64,000 nt of DNA from Oceanospirillaceae bacterium (GTDB taxonomy: Bacteria > Pseudomonadota > Gammaproteobacteria > Pseudomonadales > Oceanobacteraceae): assembly GCA_002724925.1 (NCBI GenBank), contig PBQA01000013.1, positions 1-64,000 on the forward strand, read 5' to 3'. The translations under genes and the position numbers were made by a program. This document shows, in pieces, positions 1 to 9,887 of this stretch. Position 1 is the first letter of the stretch; each line of letters begins with the position of its first letter. Under the pieces are notes generated by a model. It was given only the letters and a program-made list of their open reading frames with translations. It ran no database searches and was not told the origin of the DNA.

Positions 1-1
1 C

Positions 2-322
2 GCGACGATTGTTGTTGATGGCGTGTTCCGCACGACGGAAGTCATGGGAATAGCAGAAGACGGTGGTGACTGGATGCGTGCAGGGGCGCGAGAGGTGACG
101 GGGTTTGGACTGGGTACCGGGGTTGGGGCGTTAGCTGGGAGAATTAGCTTTTCTGGTGGAACCTACCTGGCGGTTCAGGCTGGGCTAACACTTGCGGGCC
201 CCGTTGGCTGGATAGTGCTTGGAGGCATTTTTGCTGGCAGTCTAGCTGTTGGTTACTTTGCAGGCTCGACGTTCGATCGTTTGGGACAAGGCCTGTCTGA
301 ACATTTGATGACTAGAAAGTAG
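2..322 (+). CDS. C-terminal end of a larger protein, possible toxin (5' end outside window)
   Basis: The reading frame is open to the left edge of the window, so this is the 3' end of a longer gene; an internal GTG at 23 is not a convincing start. The visible ~106 residues hold two glycine-rich hydrophobic stretches (around GFGLGTGVGALAG and AGPVGWIVLGGIFAGSLAVG) separated by a short polar segment, followed by a short polar tail. Such glycine-zipper hairpins occur in the C-terminal parts of membrane-active polymorphic or type VI secretion toxins. The next two genes are small, related membrane proteins starting 8 bases downstream, an arrangement typical of a toxin followed by duplicated immunity genes. 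The toxin role is inference from shape and context; no toxin domain can be named. Confidence 0.5.
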   Translation, partial: ATIVVDGVFRTTEVMGIAEDGGDWMRAGAREVTGFGLGTGVGALAGRISFSGGTYLAVQAGLTLAGPVGWIVLGGIFAGSLAVGYFAGSTFDRLGQGLSEHLMTRK

Positions 323-330
323 AGTAAACA

Positions 331-684
331 ATGGAAGACTTCCTATATTCCGCCCTTTTGGGACTTGTATTACTACTAGCCGTTTTCTGGTTCTATTTTT
401 CCTATGTGACGATTCCAAGAATAGATAAGCGAATGTTGGATGCCGGGGCAGGTCGGGCTTGCCCTGTTGATATCATGGGCTTGCGTGTGTTTGTAATCGC
501 AAACGCAATATCGTTGCCAGTCGGCAATATACTGAATCATGAGCACGATCCATTCATAGATGTATACACAGTTAGGGCTTTTGCCAATAAAAACGACAAA
601 TTTGTAGGGTTTATATTAACGATCACCATCTATGCCTTGATTGCTTTAGGCGTTTTTGGATCATTCTTTCTCCCTGAAACCTGA
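331..684 (+). CDS. Small membrane protein, possible immunity protein (copy 1)
   Basis: 117 residues starting ATG 8 bases after the preceding gene. A hydrophobic segment spans about residues 5-27, a polar middle carries the pattern PRIDKRMLDAG..RACPVDIMGLRV, a second moderately hydrophobic stretch follows, and a last membrane segment lies at about 92-112. The next gene downstream encodes a clear paralogue with the same layout (IDKRM, DAG, RACP, DIMGLRV and NHD/NHE motifs). Tandem duplicated inner-membrane proteins just after a candidate membrane-active toxin suggest immunity proteins. I do not recognise the family by name, so the function is inference. Confidence 0.6.
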   Translation: MEDFLYSALLGLVLLLAVFWFYFSYVTIPRIDKRMLDAGAGRACPVDIMGLRVFVIANAISLPVGNILNHEHDPFIDVYTVRAFANKNDKFVGFILTITIYALIALGVFGSFFLPET

Positions 685-752
685 TTAGTCAACTATGGAT
701 CACCTTGGTAACTATCAATATTCCAAGTGGATTATGAGGAGTGTGGATTAAA

Positions 753-1111
753 ATGACGATTGAGGCACTGGTTTTTGTAAGCTTTCTTTCGCTATTTCTT
801 GTATCTGCCATTCTATGGTTTGTCTTCTCTTACGGTGTTATCCCCAAAATTGATAAAAGAATGGTGGACGCCGGCGAGAGTAGGGCATGCCCTACTGATA
901 TTATGGGTCTGAGAGTCCTGATGATCGCAACTGCAATCGGCGTACCTATGGGCAACCCGTTGAACCATGATGGGAACCCCTGATCTATGCCCGGAGTATC
1001 CGGCCGTATGCTCTTAAAAAGGAAAAGATGATCGGCACTGCCTTGGTAATATCTTTTAATTTAGCAATGTTAATCGGTATTGTTGGCTCTTTTTTTATAC
1101 CTGATCACTGA
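753..1111 (+). pseudogene. Second copy of the small membrane protein, frameshifted
   Basis: Paralogue of the gene at 331-684. The start is taken as ATG 753, 11 bases after AGGAG (737-741); the GTG at 741 overlaps that ribosome site. The first ~76 residues align with copy 1 (IPKIDKRMVDAG, RACPTDIMGLRV, NH..D.NP) and then meet TGA at 981-983. From about 980, the frame one base away continues the alignment with LIYARSIRPYALKKEKM, a membrane segment and GSFFIPDH, ending at TGA 1109-1111; copy 1 ends GSFFLPET. One extra C in the CCCC run at about 977-980 would restore a 119-residue protein, against 117 for copy 1. It is either a recent pseudogene or a homopolymer sequencing error. Confidence 0.7.
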
Positions 1112-1282
1112 CTGCTCGCCTAGTTTACAACCTCTGGCTAGTTGAGCCGTAGGATACTATGTTTTCGTTTCTACATGGCCCGGTTGCGCTCTAGTGAAGA
1201 AACGACAATATGTCTCGTGTTAGTTACGAGTGGTAGAATTAAATTCTTCGGCTTATGGTCATGCTCAAAAAAGGAGAGATTC

Positions 1283-1888
1283 ATGGATCCCGTATTTACT
1301 ATTCCATATACCGAGCTAAGGTCGATGGAAATTCTAGACGAGATGATAAAGAAAGTTGCGAAAGGGGTCGCAAAAGAAAAAGGTGAGAAAGTAGGATCTT
1401 TAAAGGATGTCTGCTCCAGTCATATTCCGGTATCAAGACAACAAAAGGGTTTCGACTTTATAGTTGTGAGGGAGGAGTTTCTAGAAAATCCAAGAATTTT
1501 TAAGACGGTTCAGGTAAAGGGATCTCGTGCCTATTATTCTGACGGAAAAAAGAGCGATAAATTTAAGTACACGCTCTCGTTTGGCAGGTTTAAAGTGCCC
1601 GACAACGCAGACTATTTTATATTTATCGGTCTGTTTCCTGACTACTACCATGGCGTGAGAGTAGACAAAGCTGAGTGGAGACCAGTTACTTTGTTACTTA
1701 CCAATAGTGAGTTAACTGAACTCTTCTCTAGGTTGAAAACCAAAAAAGGCACAGAAGAAACACGTTTCTATACTAGTTTTAACTCACCTGATGAGCTTTA
1801 CCTAACTCGTGGTAGTGAAAATCCAGAGGGTGAGTCGATCAGCCACTTTCTGATCTCAAAAGAACGCGTACAGTTGTTGTTTTTCTGA
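1283..1888 (+). CDS. Hypothetical protein, possible PD-(D/E)XK nuclease fold
   Basis: 201 residues from ATG 1283, chosen because AAGGAGAG (1271-1278) sits just upstream; the longer frame from 1142 has no ribosome site and non-coding-looking residues. A basic helical N-terminus is followed by GFDFIVV with D58 and, about 20 residues on, a strand TVQVKGSRAYY with Q77-V-K79. An acid in a strand followed by a QxK strand resembles the D...(E/Q)xK core of restriction-endonuclease-like folds. Several aromatic strands (YFIFIGLFPDYY) follow. Base composition is AT-richer than in the gatB-mreB region. It could be a nuclease of a restriction or defence system, or a toxin-linked protein; the motif match is suggestive only and no partner methylase is in view. 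Confidence 0.45.
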   Translation: MDPVFTIPYTELRSMEILDEMIKKVAKGVAKEKGEKVGSLKDVCSSHIPVSRQQKGFDFIVVREEFLENPRIFKTVQVKGSRAYYSDGKKSDKFKYTLSFGRFKVPDNADYFIFIGLFPDYYHGVRVDKAEWRPVTLLLTNSELTELFSRLKTKKGTEETRFYTSFNSPDELYLTRGSENPEGESISHFLISKERVQLLFF

Positions 1889-1899
1889 GTGTTAGAAGA

Positions 1900-1921
1900 A
1901 GGAGAGAGATGCCTCTCTCCT
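1900..1921. terminator. Hairpin between convergent genes
   Basis: GGAGAGAG (1901-1908), loop ATGC, CTCTCTCC (1913-1920), extended by an A-T pair. It lies between the ends of the nuclease-like gene (1888) and gatB (1940), so it can serve both strands. The T-run is poor on both sides, so terminator strength is uncertain. Confidence 0.5.
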
Positions 1922-1939
1922 CCCTTTGGTAGCTCATGT

Positions 1940-3391
1940 TTAAAGCTCTTCAAGCTTCTTCTTCAGCACTTCCATCACCACTTGCGGGTTCACCCCTTTC
2001 GCGGCTTTACGCGTCAGGCCGATAAACGGCCCCATGGCTTTACCGCGTTTTTCTTCTGGCGTAGCCAGGTAGCCTTCCACCAGTTTCGGGTTGTCGGCGA
2101 GTACCTTGGCAACAATTTCTTCAATCGCGCCGGTGTCAGAAACCTGCTTCAGGCCGAGTGAATCAACGAGGCTATCCACATCATTACCTTTGCCTTCAAC
2201 CAGAGCATTAAAGACTTCTTTGGCACCGCCGTTGTTGAGGGTGTTGTCTTTAATCAGCTGCAGAATGCGGCCCAGTTGTTCAGCCGTGATGCTGAGCTCA
2301 TTGATACCAACTTCGAGGCGGTTCAGTGCGGCAGACACGTCGCCCTGCACCCAATTGGCAGCGAGCTTGTAGTCGCCCGCGATTTTCGCTGCAGTTTCAA
2401 AGAAGTCAGCGAGGTCGCGGTTAGCGGCCAGTACGGCGGCGTCAGTGGCTGACAGGCCGTGGTCATTTTCGAAACGTGCTTTCTTCGCATCAGGCAATTC
2501 AGGCAGCGTTTCTTTGATCGCGTCGACGTACTCCTGATCAATGATGACTGGCAGCAGGTCCGGGCACGGGAAGTAGCGGTAGTCGTTCTCTACTTCTTTC
2601 GAGCGCATGGCGCGGGTTTCGTTTTTGTCGGCATCGTACAGGCGGGTTTCCTGCAGGATAACGCCGCCGTCTTCGAGTACATCCATCTGGCGTTCGATTT
2701 CAGTATTAATCGCGCGCTCGACGTTACGGAAGCTGTTCACGTTTTTAATTTCGGTACGGGTACCGAATTCTTTCTGACCTTTCGGACGTAGAGATACGTT
2801 ACAGTCGCAGCGCATTGAGCCTTGCGACAGGTCGCCATCACATACGCCTAAGTAGGTCACGATGCTGTGCATCTTTTTAAAGTAGGCTGCCGCTTCTTTG
2901 GCCGTACGCAGCTCTGGTTCAGAGACGATTTCAATCAGTGGTGTACCGGCACGGTTCAGGTCGATGCCTGACATGCCGCTAAAGCCCTCGTGTACTGATT
3001 TACCGGCGTCTTCTTCAAGGTGTGCACGCGTGACGTTAATGCGGCGTGTCTCACCGTCGTCCAGTTCGATATCAATGTGCCCCATGCCGACGATCGGGTG
3101 GTGCAACTGAGTCGTCTGGTAGCCCTTGGGCGAATCCGGATAAAAATAGTTTTTACGGTCGAAGACGCTTTTGAGGCCGATTTCGGCATCAATGGCGAGG
3201 CCGAATTTTACGGCCATGCGCAGGGCTTCTTCGTTAAATACTGGCAGTACGCCCGGCAGGCCGAGATCAACAGCGCACGCCTGGGTGTTGGCTTCGGCGC
3301 CGTAGGCGGTTGAAGCACCAGAAAAAATCTTAGATTTGGTGGCCAGCTGAGCATGAATCTCAAGGCCAATTACGACTTCCCATTCCATCAT
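1940..3391 (-). CDS. gatB: Asp-tRNA(Asn)/Glu-tRNA(Gln) amidotransferase subunit B
   Basis: 483 residues, full length for GatB. The protein opens with [22 protein letters not shown] and has the family patterns [27 protein letters not shown] and [15 protein letters not shown]. GatB holds the kinase-like site that phosphorylates Glu-tRNA(Gln) or Asp-tRNA(Asn) before the amide is transferred; its C-terminal helical and YqeY-like domain (about 330-483) binds tRNA. It is last in gatC-gatA-gatB, nine bases after gatA, and forms the GatCAB complex with them. Start is MM at 3391; the second Met is equally possible. Confidence 0.98.
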   Translation of the reverse strand: MMEWEVVIGLEIHAQLATKSKIFSGASTAYGAEANTQACAVDLGLPGVLPVFNEEALRMAVKFGLAIDAEIGLKSVFDRKNYFYPDSPKGYQTTQLHHPIVGMGHIDIELDDGETRRINVTRAHLEEDAGKSVHEGFSGMSGIDLNRAGTPLIEIVSEPELRTAKEAAAYFKKMHSIVTYLGVCDGDLSQGSMRCDCNVSLRPKGQKEFGTRTEIKNVNSFRNVERAINTEIERQMDVLEDGGVILQETRLYDADKNETRAMRSKEVENDYRYFPCPDLLPVIIDQEYVDAIKETLPELPDAKKARFENDHGLSATDAAVLAANRDLADFFETAAKIAGDYKLAANWVQGDVSAALNRLEVGINELSITAEQLGRILQLIKDNTLNNGGAKEVFNALVEGKGNDVDSLVDSLGLKQVSDTGAIEEIVAKVLADNPKLVEGYLATPEEKRGKAMGPFIGLTRKAAKGVNPQVVMEVLKKKLEEL

Positions 3392-3400
3392 AAACCTCTC

Positions 3401-4861
3401 TTATTCAATGCCCTGTGGTGCTTTCAGGTGCCAATCTGTCGCTTGCTGGAATTTGTGGCCAGCATTAAGGATGCGTGCTTCGTCGAAGTAGTTACCAATC
3501 AGTTGCAGGCCAACGGGCAGGTTGTTTACCTGACCACACGGCACAGACATACCCGGCAGACCGGCCAGGTTGGTGGCGATGGTGAAGATATCTTCGAGGT
3601 ACATGGCGACCGGGTCGTCGGTTTTCTCACCAAACTTAAACGCAGGAGTTGGCGAGGTCGGGCTCATGATAACGTCGACATCTTTAAAGGCTTCGACAAA
3701 ATCATTTTTTATCAGGCGACGCACCTGTTGCGCTTTTTTGTAATAGGCATCGTAGAAGCCCGCAGACAGAGCATAGGCACCGACCATAATGCGGCGCTTC
3801 ACTTCGTTACCGAAGCCTTCACCGCGTGAGCGGCAGTAGAGGTCTTCGATGTCTTTCGGATCTTCGCAGCGATAACCGAAACGCACGCCGTCCATACGAG
3901 ACAGGTTGGCTGAACACTCGGCCGGTGCTACGACATAATAAGTTGGTACAGACAGGTGGGTGTTTGGCAGTGAAATCTCTTTCACTTTAGCGCCCATTTT
4001 TTCGTATTCGGCGATGGCATTGCGTACCTGCTGCTGCATTTCTGCGCTGATGTCGTCGCGGAAATATTCAGTCGGCAGGCCGATGGTCATGCCTTCGATA
4101 CTGTCGTTCAGAGTGCTGGTGTAATCCGGCACGTCACGCTCAACACAGGTGGAGTCTTTTTTATCGAAGCTGGCCATGACGTTCATCATCATGGCGGAGT
4201 CTTCGACGGTGCGGGTCATGGTGCCGGCCTGATCAAGGCTGGATGCGAAGGCGATCATGCCCCAACGCGATACGCGTCCGTAGGTTGGCTTCAGGCCAGT
4301 AATACCACACAGGGCCGCAGGCTGACGGATCGAACCACCGGTATCGGTGGCAGTCGCACCGGGAACCAGTCGCGCGGCTACTGCGGCAGCGGAACCACCG
4401 GATGAGCCACCCGGTACACGGTCTTTATCCCACGGGTTTTTTACCGGGCCAAAATAAGATGTCTCGTTGGATGAACCCATGGCGAATTCGTCCATGTTGG
4501 TTTTACCCAGTGAGACGGCTCCGGCGTTGCTGAAGTTTTCAACGACGGTTGCGTCGTACGGTGCTTCAAAATTGCCCAGCATTTTTGAACCGCAGGTGGT
4601 CAGTACGCCTTTGGTGCAGAAAATATCTTTGTGCGCCATCGGTACGCCTGTCCATGCGGTGGCGTTGCCAGCAGCACGGCGTTCATCGGCGGCTTTCGCT
4701 TGCGCGAGTGCTTGTTCTTCGGTGACGGTGATAAAGCTGTTGAGGCCTTTATCGAGGTCTTTAACCCGCGCCAGCAGGTCGGTGGTGATTTCGGTGCTGG
4801 AGTATTCTCCGGCGGCGAGATCGCGTGAGATCTCAGCAATAGTCTTGTTGTGCATTCTCAA
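3401..4861 (-). CDS. gatA: Asp-tRNA(Asn)/Glu-tRNA(Gln) amidotransferase subunit A
   Basis: 486 residues, full length. This is the glutaminase subunit, which releases ammonia from glutamine for transamidation of misacylated tRNA. The amidase-signature Ser-Ser-Lys triad is visible: Lys78 in [11 protein letters not shown], the glycine-serine loop [13 protein letters not shown], and the second serine in [14 protein letters not shown]. It sits between gatC and gatB in one minus-strand operon. Initiation could be at MRM (4861) or at MHNKT six bases later. Confidence 0.98.
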   Translation of the reverse strand: MRMHNKTIAEISRDLAAGEYSSTEITTDLLARVKDLDKGLNSFITVTEEQALAQAKAADERRAAGNATAWTGVPMAHKDIFCTKGVLTTCGSKMLGNFEAPYDATVVENFSNAGAVSLGKTNMDEFAMGSSNETSYFGPVKNPWDKDRVPGGSSGGSAAAVAARLVPGATATDTGGSIRQPAALCGITGLKPTYGRVSRWGMIAFASSLDQAGTMTRTVEDSAMMMNVMASFDKKDSTCVERDVPDYTSTLNDSIEGMTIGLPTEYFRDDISAEMQQQVRNAIAEYEKMGAKVKEISLPNTHLSVPTYYVVAPAECSANLSRMDGVRFGYRCEDPKDIEDLYCRSRGEGFGNEVKRRIMVGAYALSAGFYDAYYKKAQQVRRLIKNDFVEAFKDVDVIMSPTSPTPAFKFGEKTDDPVAMYLEDIFTIATNLAGLPGMSVPCGQVNNLPVGLQLIGNYFDEARILNAGHKFQQATDWHLKAPQGIE

Positions 4862-4880
4862 TGTCCTGGAGGCAGAGGGG

Positions 4881-4931
4881 CTTATTCAACGACTCTTGGT
4901 ACTAGTCTTATTCAACCACTCTCGGTACTAA
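4881..4931. repeat. Imperfect tandem copy of the gatC 3' end
   Basis: 4881-4905 and 4907-4931 match at 22 of 25 positions (mismatches at the 11th, 17th and 25th base). The second copy is the real end of gatC, coding LVPRVVE and stop on the minus strand. The first copy, in the gatC-gatA gap, codes the same LVPRVVE-stop in its own frame, so the substitutions are silent in that reading. The array looks like a short tandem duplication that has begun to diverge. Confidence 0.85.
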
Positions 4932-5195
4932 GTAGTGCCCTTGCTCGGTGGCCGGTGCGATTTTCTGGAAGTTCTCGCGCTGATTTTTTTCGGTAACGAC
5001 GTCAGCACGCAGGCGCTGTACCGCGTCCAGCGGATGAGCCATCGGGTCGACACCATTGGTGTCGGCAGCAGAAAGCTGGTCTACCAGGTCGAGAATGTTG
5101 GTCAGATTGGTCTGATATTCGGCTATCTGACCGTCGTCGATCTGCAGGCGGGCAAGACTGGCAATTTTGCGAACCTGATCCTGATCCAGAGCCAT
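4908..5195 (-). CDS. gatC: Asp-tRNA(Asn)/Glu-tRNA(Gln) amidotransferase subunit C
   Basis: 95 residues, usual GatC size. The start is ATG 5195 (MALDQDQVRKIASLARL) with TTGGAG seven bases upstream; the longer open frame to 5303 adds residues not found in the family and runs into the divergent mreB promoter region. Family patterns include KIASLARL, the N-terminal helix LTNILDLVDQL, and DPMAHPLDAVQRLRADVV. GatC is the small belt subunit that wraps around GatA and stabilises the GatA-GatB complex. First gene of the gat operon, divergent from mreB. Confidence 0.96.
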   Translation of the reverse strand: MALDQDQVRKIASLARLQIDDGQIAEYQTNLTNILDLVDQLSAADTNGVDPMAHPLDAVQRLRADVVTEKNQRENFQKIAPATEQGHYLVPRVVE

Positions 5196-5281
5196 GGGTT
5201 TACTCCAATGAATACGAACGAATATATAAGCAGGCGAGACTACCACAAATGTCCCTTGCCCTAAATCCCCGCCATTGCTAG

Positions 5282-6364
<1,083 letters not shown>

Positions 6365-6423
6365 TCCGGTTTCAGGGGCCGTTAAGAATGCAATCGCAGC
6401 GTTCTTTGCGTATATATCCGTAG

Positions 6424-6449
6424 AAAGGGGCCGTCAGGCCCCTTTTTCT
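6424..6449 (+). terminator. Intrinsic terminator between mreB and mreC
   Basis: GGGGCC (6427-6432), loop GTCA, GGCCCC (6437-6442), flanked by AAA/TTT pairs and followed by TTTTTCTTTTC. It is a strong intrinsic terminator inside the mreBCD cluster, so mreB is probably transcribed in excess of mreCD. Confidence 0.85.
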
Positions 6450-6510
6450 TTTCCGTATCCGGGCCAGACGGTATAGTTGGGCATGATATTTCAACGAGTG
6501 AGGCAGCGTC

Positions 6511-7374
6511 ATTAAAGCTCAGTTTCAGGTGCCCCCATTCCAAGGACAGCGAGTCGGCCTGATCGCAGTGTTTTGTCTTGTTCTGATGTGGGTGGATAAC
6601 CAATATTCCTGGCTTGATTCCGTGCGTTATGGTGTCGGCTACCTTATCGCGCCGGCGCGCCAGACGGCGGTTATTCCGCTCTCTGTGGCCGAATGGATGA
6701 GCGAAAATGCGACGTTACGGCGTGAGCTTCTGAAAGAAAACAAAGTCCTTTCTGCTCGAAACCTTGTTCTTGAGCGTAAAGCACAGCGCATGGCCTCTCT
6801 TGAGGCGGAGAACATGTCTCTGCGCGAACTTCTGTCGGCTTCCGACCAGGTCGACGACAAAGTCCTGGTTACTTCGGTCACGGCCGTTGACCCTGATCCA
6901 TACACCCAACAGATTCTGATTGATAAAGGCGGCAGCGACGGTGTGTTTGTCGGGCAGCCAGTACTTGATGCTTATGGGCTGCTGGGGCAGGTCATTGATG
7001 TGCTGCCATTTTCTTCGCGGGTGTTGATGATCGCGGATTCCAACCACGCCGTACCCGTGCAGGTAAACCGCAATGGTGTGCGTGCGATTGCGACGGGCAC
7101 TGGCGCCCTGAACGAGCTGGAGCTGATTTATGTCCCTAATACGGCTGATATCAAGGTTGGTGATATGTTGGTCAGCTCGGGTCTTGGCGGGCGTTATCCT
7201 AAAGGGTATCCGGTCGCGACCGTCAGCAGCATTCGTAATACGCCGGGTGAGTCGTTCGCGACTGTGACGGCAGAACCGACGGCAAAGCTCGATCGCAGCC
7301 GTCATCTGCTTTTGGTGTTTACCGACGAAGCCGGACGCGTTCCCCCTGAGCAGTTGTGGAGGAATGAAGAGTGA
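6511..7374 (+). CDS. mreC: Rod shape-determining protein MreC
   Basis: 287 residues if translation begins at ATT 6511; the first conventional codon is GTG 6529 (281 residues). GAGG at 6500-6503 lies seven bases before the ATT, while nothing resembling a ribosome site precedes the GTG. One membrane segment (about residues 15-32 of the long form) anchors the protein. A coiled coil follows (LRRELLKENKVLSARNLVLE through ENMSLRELL), then the beta-rich periplasmic part with DPYTQQILIDKG, VFVGQPVLD and LVSSGLGGRYPKGYPV. MreC links MreB to the PBP2/RodA machinery. GTGA overlap with mreD. Confidence 0.95.
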   Translation: MKAQFQVPPFQGQRVGLIAVFCLVLMWVDNQYSWLDSVRYGVGYLIAPARQTAVIPLSVAEWMSENATLRRELLKENKVLSARNLVLERKAQRMASLEAENMSLRELLSASDQVDDKVLVTSVTAVDPDPYTQQILIDKGGSDGVFVGQPVLDAYGLLGQVIDVLPFSSRVLMIADSNHAVPVQVNRNGVRAIATGTGALNELELIYVPNTADIKVGDMLVSSGLGGRYPKGYPVATVSSIRNTPGESFATVTAEPTAKLDRSRHLLLVFTDEAGRVPPEQLWRNEE

Positions 7375-7850
7375 AATTGCACAGTATTGTGTACGTTATG
7401 ATCATGCTGTTCGTGGCTTTTGTACTTGAGCATCTGCCTCTGCCTGCCATGGTCGACTGGTTCCAGCCGGCCTGGGTAATGCTGGTTGTGACGGCTGCTG
7501 TTCTTGCGGCGCCCTCGGTATTTGGCGTGTGGCTGGCGATACCGCTGGGCCTGATGTTGGATGTTGAGAAAGGTACGCTACTCGGGCTCCATGTGTTGCT
7601 GGTGGCGATGCACGTGTATTTGCTGCAGTTGCTGTATCGCCGCATGTATCTGTTTAACGTGCTCCAGCAGGCCGCTGTGCTCTTTTTAATGGTACTGGCA
7701 GAGCAGATTATTCATTACTGGTCACTGGCGGTGATGCGCGAAGATGCGACTCCGATCATGCTGCTCGCTCCGGCTCTGACCACGGCCGTACTCTGGCCCT
7801 GGGTTTACGTGATTGGTTATCGCTCGCTGCAACGCATGGAGTCTTCATGA
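7371..7850 (+). CDS. mreD: Rod shape-determining protein MreD
   Basis: 159 residues from GTG 7371, overlapping the mreC stop by four bases. It is a polytopic inner-membrane protein with about five hydrophobic segments and the family pattern PLGLMLDVEKGTLLGLHVL. MreD completes the MreBCD morphogenesis complex. An ATGA overlap joins it to maf, so mreC-mreD-maf-rng are translationally coupled. Confidence 0.95.
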   Translation: MKLHSIVYVMIMLFVAFVLEHLPLPAMVDWFQPAWVMLVVTAAVLAAPSVFGVWLAIPLGLMLDVEKGTLLGLHVLLVAMHVYLLQLLYRRMYLFNVLQQAAVLFLMVLAEQIIHYWSLAVMREDATPIMLLAPALTTAVLWPWVYVIGYRSLQRMESS

Positions 7851-8422
7851 TTCTCGCGTCTTCATCGCCAAGGCGTCGGGAGTTGCTGACGCAGATCGGT
7901 GTACGTTTTCGTATTCAGGCGGCGGATATCGATGAAACTCCTTTTGCTGATGAGCCTGCCGTGGCCTATGTCGAACGCATGGCATTGGAGAAAGCCAGAA
8001 AAGTCGCAGAAGGGCATTCGCAGGAAGTGATTCTTGGATCAGACACCAGTGTGATCTTCAACGGAGAAATTCTCGGGAAACCTGTCAATAATCGTGAAGC
8101 TGAAGAAACGTTGCAGCGGCTTTCCGGTCAGACCCATCAGGTACTCAGCGCAGTTGCTGTGGTTCAGGGTGACAGAGAGAAAGTGGTCAGCGTGGCCACT
8201 GAAGTCACTTTCCGGTCATTGAGTGATGAAGAAATAACGCGCTATGTCGCGACCGGAGAACCTGCCGATAAGGCAGGCGGTTATGGAATTCAGGGAATGG
8301 GCGCCATTTTAGTGGCAGGCATTTCTGGTAGTTATAGCAATGTGGTTGGCCTGCCGCTGACCGAAACCGCCGCCCTGTTAAATGAATTTGATGTGCCCAT
8401 CTGGCATACAGAAGAATTATGA
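7847..8422 (+). CDS. maf: Maf family nucleotide pyrophosphatase (YhdE type)
   Basis: 191 residues. It begins with the Maf signature LASSSPRRRELL and contains DIDE near residue 28 and the acidic/lysine pattern ALEKARKV and LGSDTSV expected for the metal and triphosphate site. The E. coli homologue YhdE in the same gene order hydrolyses dTTP and UTP and modified pyrimidine nucleotides to monophosphates. It overlaps mreD and rng by four bases each. Substrate assignment rests on synteny. Confidence 0.95.
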   Translation: MILASSSPRRRELLTQIGVRFRIQAADIDETPFADEPAVAYVERMALEKARKVAEGHSQEVILGSDTSVIFNGEILGKPVNNREAEETLQRLSGQTHQVLSAVAVVQGDREKVVSVATEVTFRSLSDEEITRYVATGEPADKAGGYGIQGMGAILVAGISGSYSNVVGLPLTETAALLNEFDVPIWHTEEL

Positions 8423-9876
8423 ATGTGAACGCAGAGATTTTAATGAACGTGACGCCGACCGAGACGCGTGTCGGTGTAGTTGAGAACGGTGTACTGCAGG
8501 AAATCTTTATCGAACGTGAGAATCATCGTGGCCTGGTAGGTAACATCTACAAGGGCAAGGTGGTGCGGGTGCTTCCGGGAATGCAGGCTGCATTCGTGGA
8601 TATTGGTCTGGAGCGTGCTGCGTTTATCCATGCTGCTGAGATTGGTGATGGCGATGCTAATGCGCCGATCAATCAACTGGTGCATGAAGGTCAGTCGCTG
8701 GTCGTGCAGGTAACAAAAGACCCTATCGGTACCAAGGGCGCCCGACTGACGACACAACTCTCGATTCCTTCGCGTTATCTGGTCTTTATGCCGGGTTCGG
8801 TGCATGTCGGTATTTCTCAGAAAATCGAAGAGAACGGTGAGCGTGACCGACTGAAGCAGTTGGTCAAAGACAGCATGGAAGTCGAAGGTCTGACTGGTGA
8901 AGCGGGTTTTATTCTGCGTACGGCGGCAGAAGGCGTTGGCGAAGAGGAAATCGGTGCTGATACCAGTTATCTGCGTCGTTTGTGGCGAAAGCTGCAGGAG
9001 CGCATTGCGGACAACAAACCGCCGAGCCTCGTATACGATGAGCTGCCTTTGTCGCTGCGTACCATTCGTGATCTGTCCCGCCCTGAGACCAGCAAGCTGT
9101 TAATTGATTCTCGTGAGACGTTTCAGAAAATAGAGCAGTTCTGTCAGCAGTACGTGCCCGAGGTCGCAGAGAAAATCGAATACTACCCAGGGCCGCGACC
9201 CATCTTTGACCTTTACAGCGTGGAAGATGAAATTCAGCGTGCTCTTGAGCGCAAAGTCCCTCTGAAGTCAGGCGGTTATCTGGTGGTGGATCAGACCGAA
9301 GCCATGACGACCATCGATGTGAATACGGGTGGGTTTGTCGGTCGTCGAAATCTCGAAGAAACCATTTTTAAAACCAACCTCGAAGCCGCGACTGCAATCG
9401 GTCGACAGGTTCGCCTGCGAAATCTGGGAGGTATTATTATCCTCGATTTTATCGACATGACAGATACTGAGCACCAGCGTCAGGTGCTACGTATGCTTGA
9501 AAAGGTTCTGGAGAAAGATCACACCAAGACCAAGATCAGTGGTGTCTCTGAACTGGGTCTGGTTGAAATGACCCGCAAACGTACACGCGAATCCCTGGAA
9601 CACATGCTGATGGAAACCTGTCAGGCATGCGATGGTCGGGGTGTGGTGAAAACGGCAGAGACAATCTGCTATGAAATATTTCGTGAAATTCTGCGTGAAG
9701 AGCGCGCGTATGAGGCAGGGACGTATCTGGTTCTGGCCAGTCAACAGGTGGTCGATCGTCTGTTAGATGAAGACAGTCATGGCATGGCTGATCTCGAAGC
9801 GTTTATTGGCAAAGCAATTAAGTTGCAGGTAGAAGCCCAGTATACGCAGGATCAGTACGACATCGTCCTTCAGTAA
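8419..9876 (+). CDS. rng: Ribonuclease G
   Basis: 485 residues, usual RNase G length (RNase E has a long extra C-terminus, absent here). It holds an S1 RNA-binding domain at about 35-125 (GNIYKGKVVRVLPGMQAAFVDIG), the 5'-sensor/RNase H-like part, the catalytic aspartates in MTTIDVNTGGFVG and IILDFIDM, and the zinc-link cysteines CQACDGRG. RNase G matures the 5' end of 16S rRNA and degrades some mRNAs. ATGA overlap with maf. Confidence 0.97.
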   Translation: MNVNAEILMNVTPTETRVGVVENGVLQEIFIERENHRGLVGNIYKGKVVRVLPGMQAAFVDIGLERAAFIHAAEIGDGDANAPINQLVHEGQSLVVQVTKDPIGTKGARLTTQLSIPSRYLVFMPGSVHVGISQKIEENGERDRLKQLVKDSMEVEGLTGEAGFILRTAAEGVGEEEIGADTSYLRRLWRKLQERIADNKPPSLVYDELPLSLRTIRDLSRPETSKLLIDSRETFQKIEQFCQQYVPEVAEKIEYYPGPRPIFDLYSVEDEIQRALERKVPLKSGGYLVVDQTEAMTTIDVNTGGFVGRRNLEETIFKTNLEAATAIGRQVRLRNLGGIIILDFIDMTDTEHQRQVLRMLEKVLEKDHTKTKISGVSELGLVEMTRKRTRESLEHMLMETCQACDGRGVVKTAETICYEIFREILREERAYEAGTYLVLASQQVVDRLLDEDSHGMADLEAFIGKAIKLQVEAQYTQDQYDIVLQ

Positions 9877-9887
9877 CAGGTGTACTG

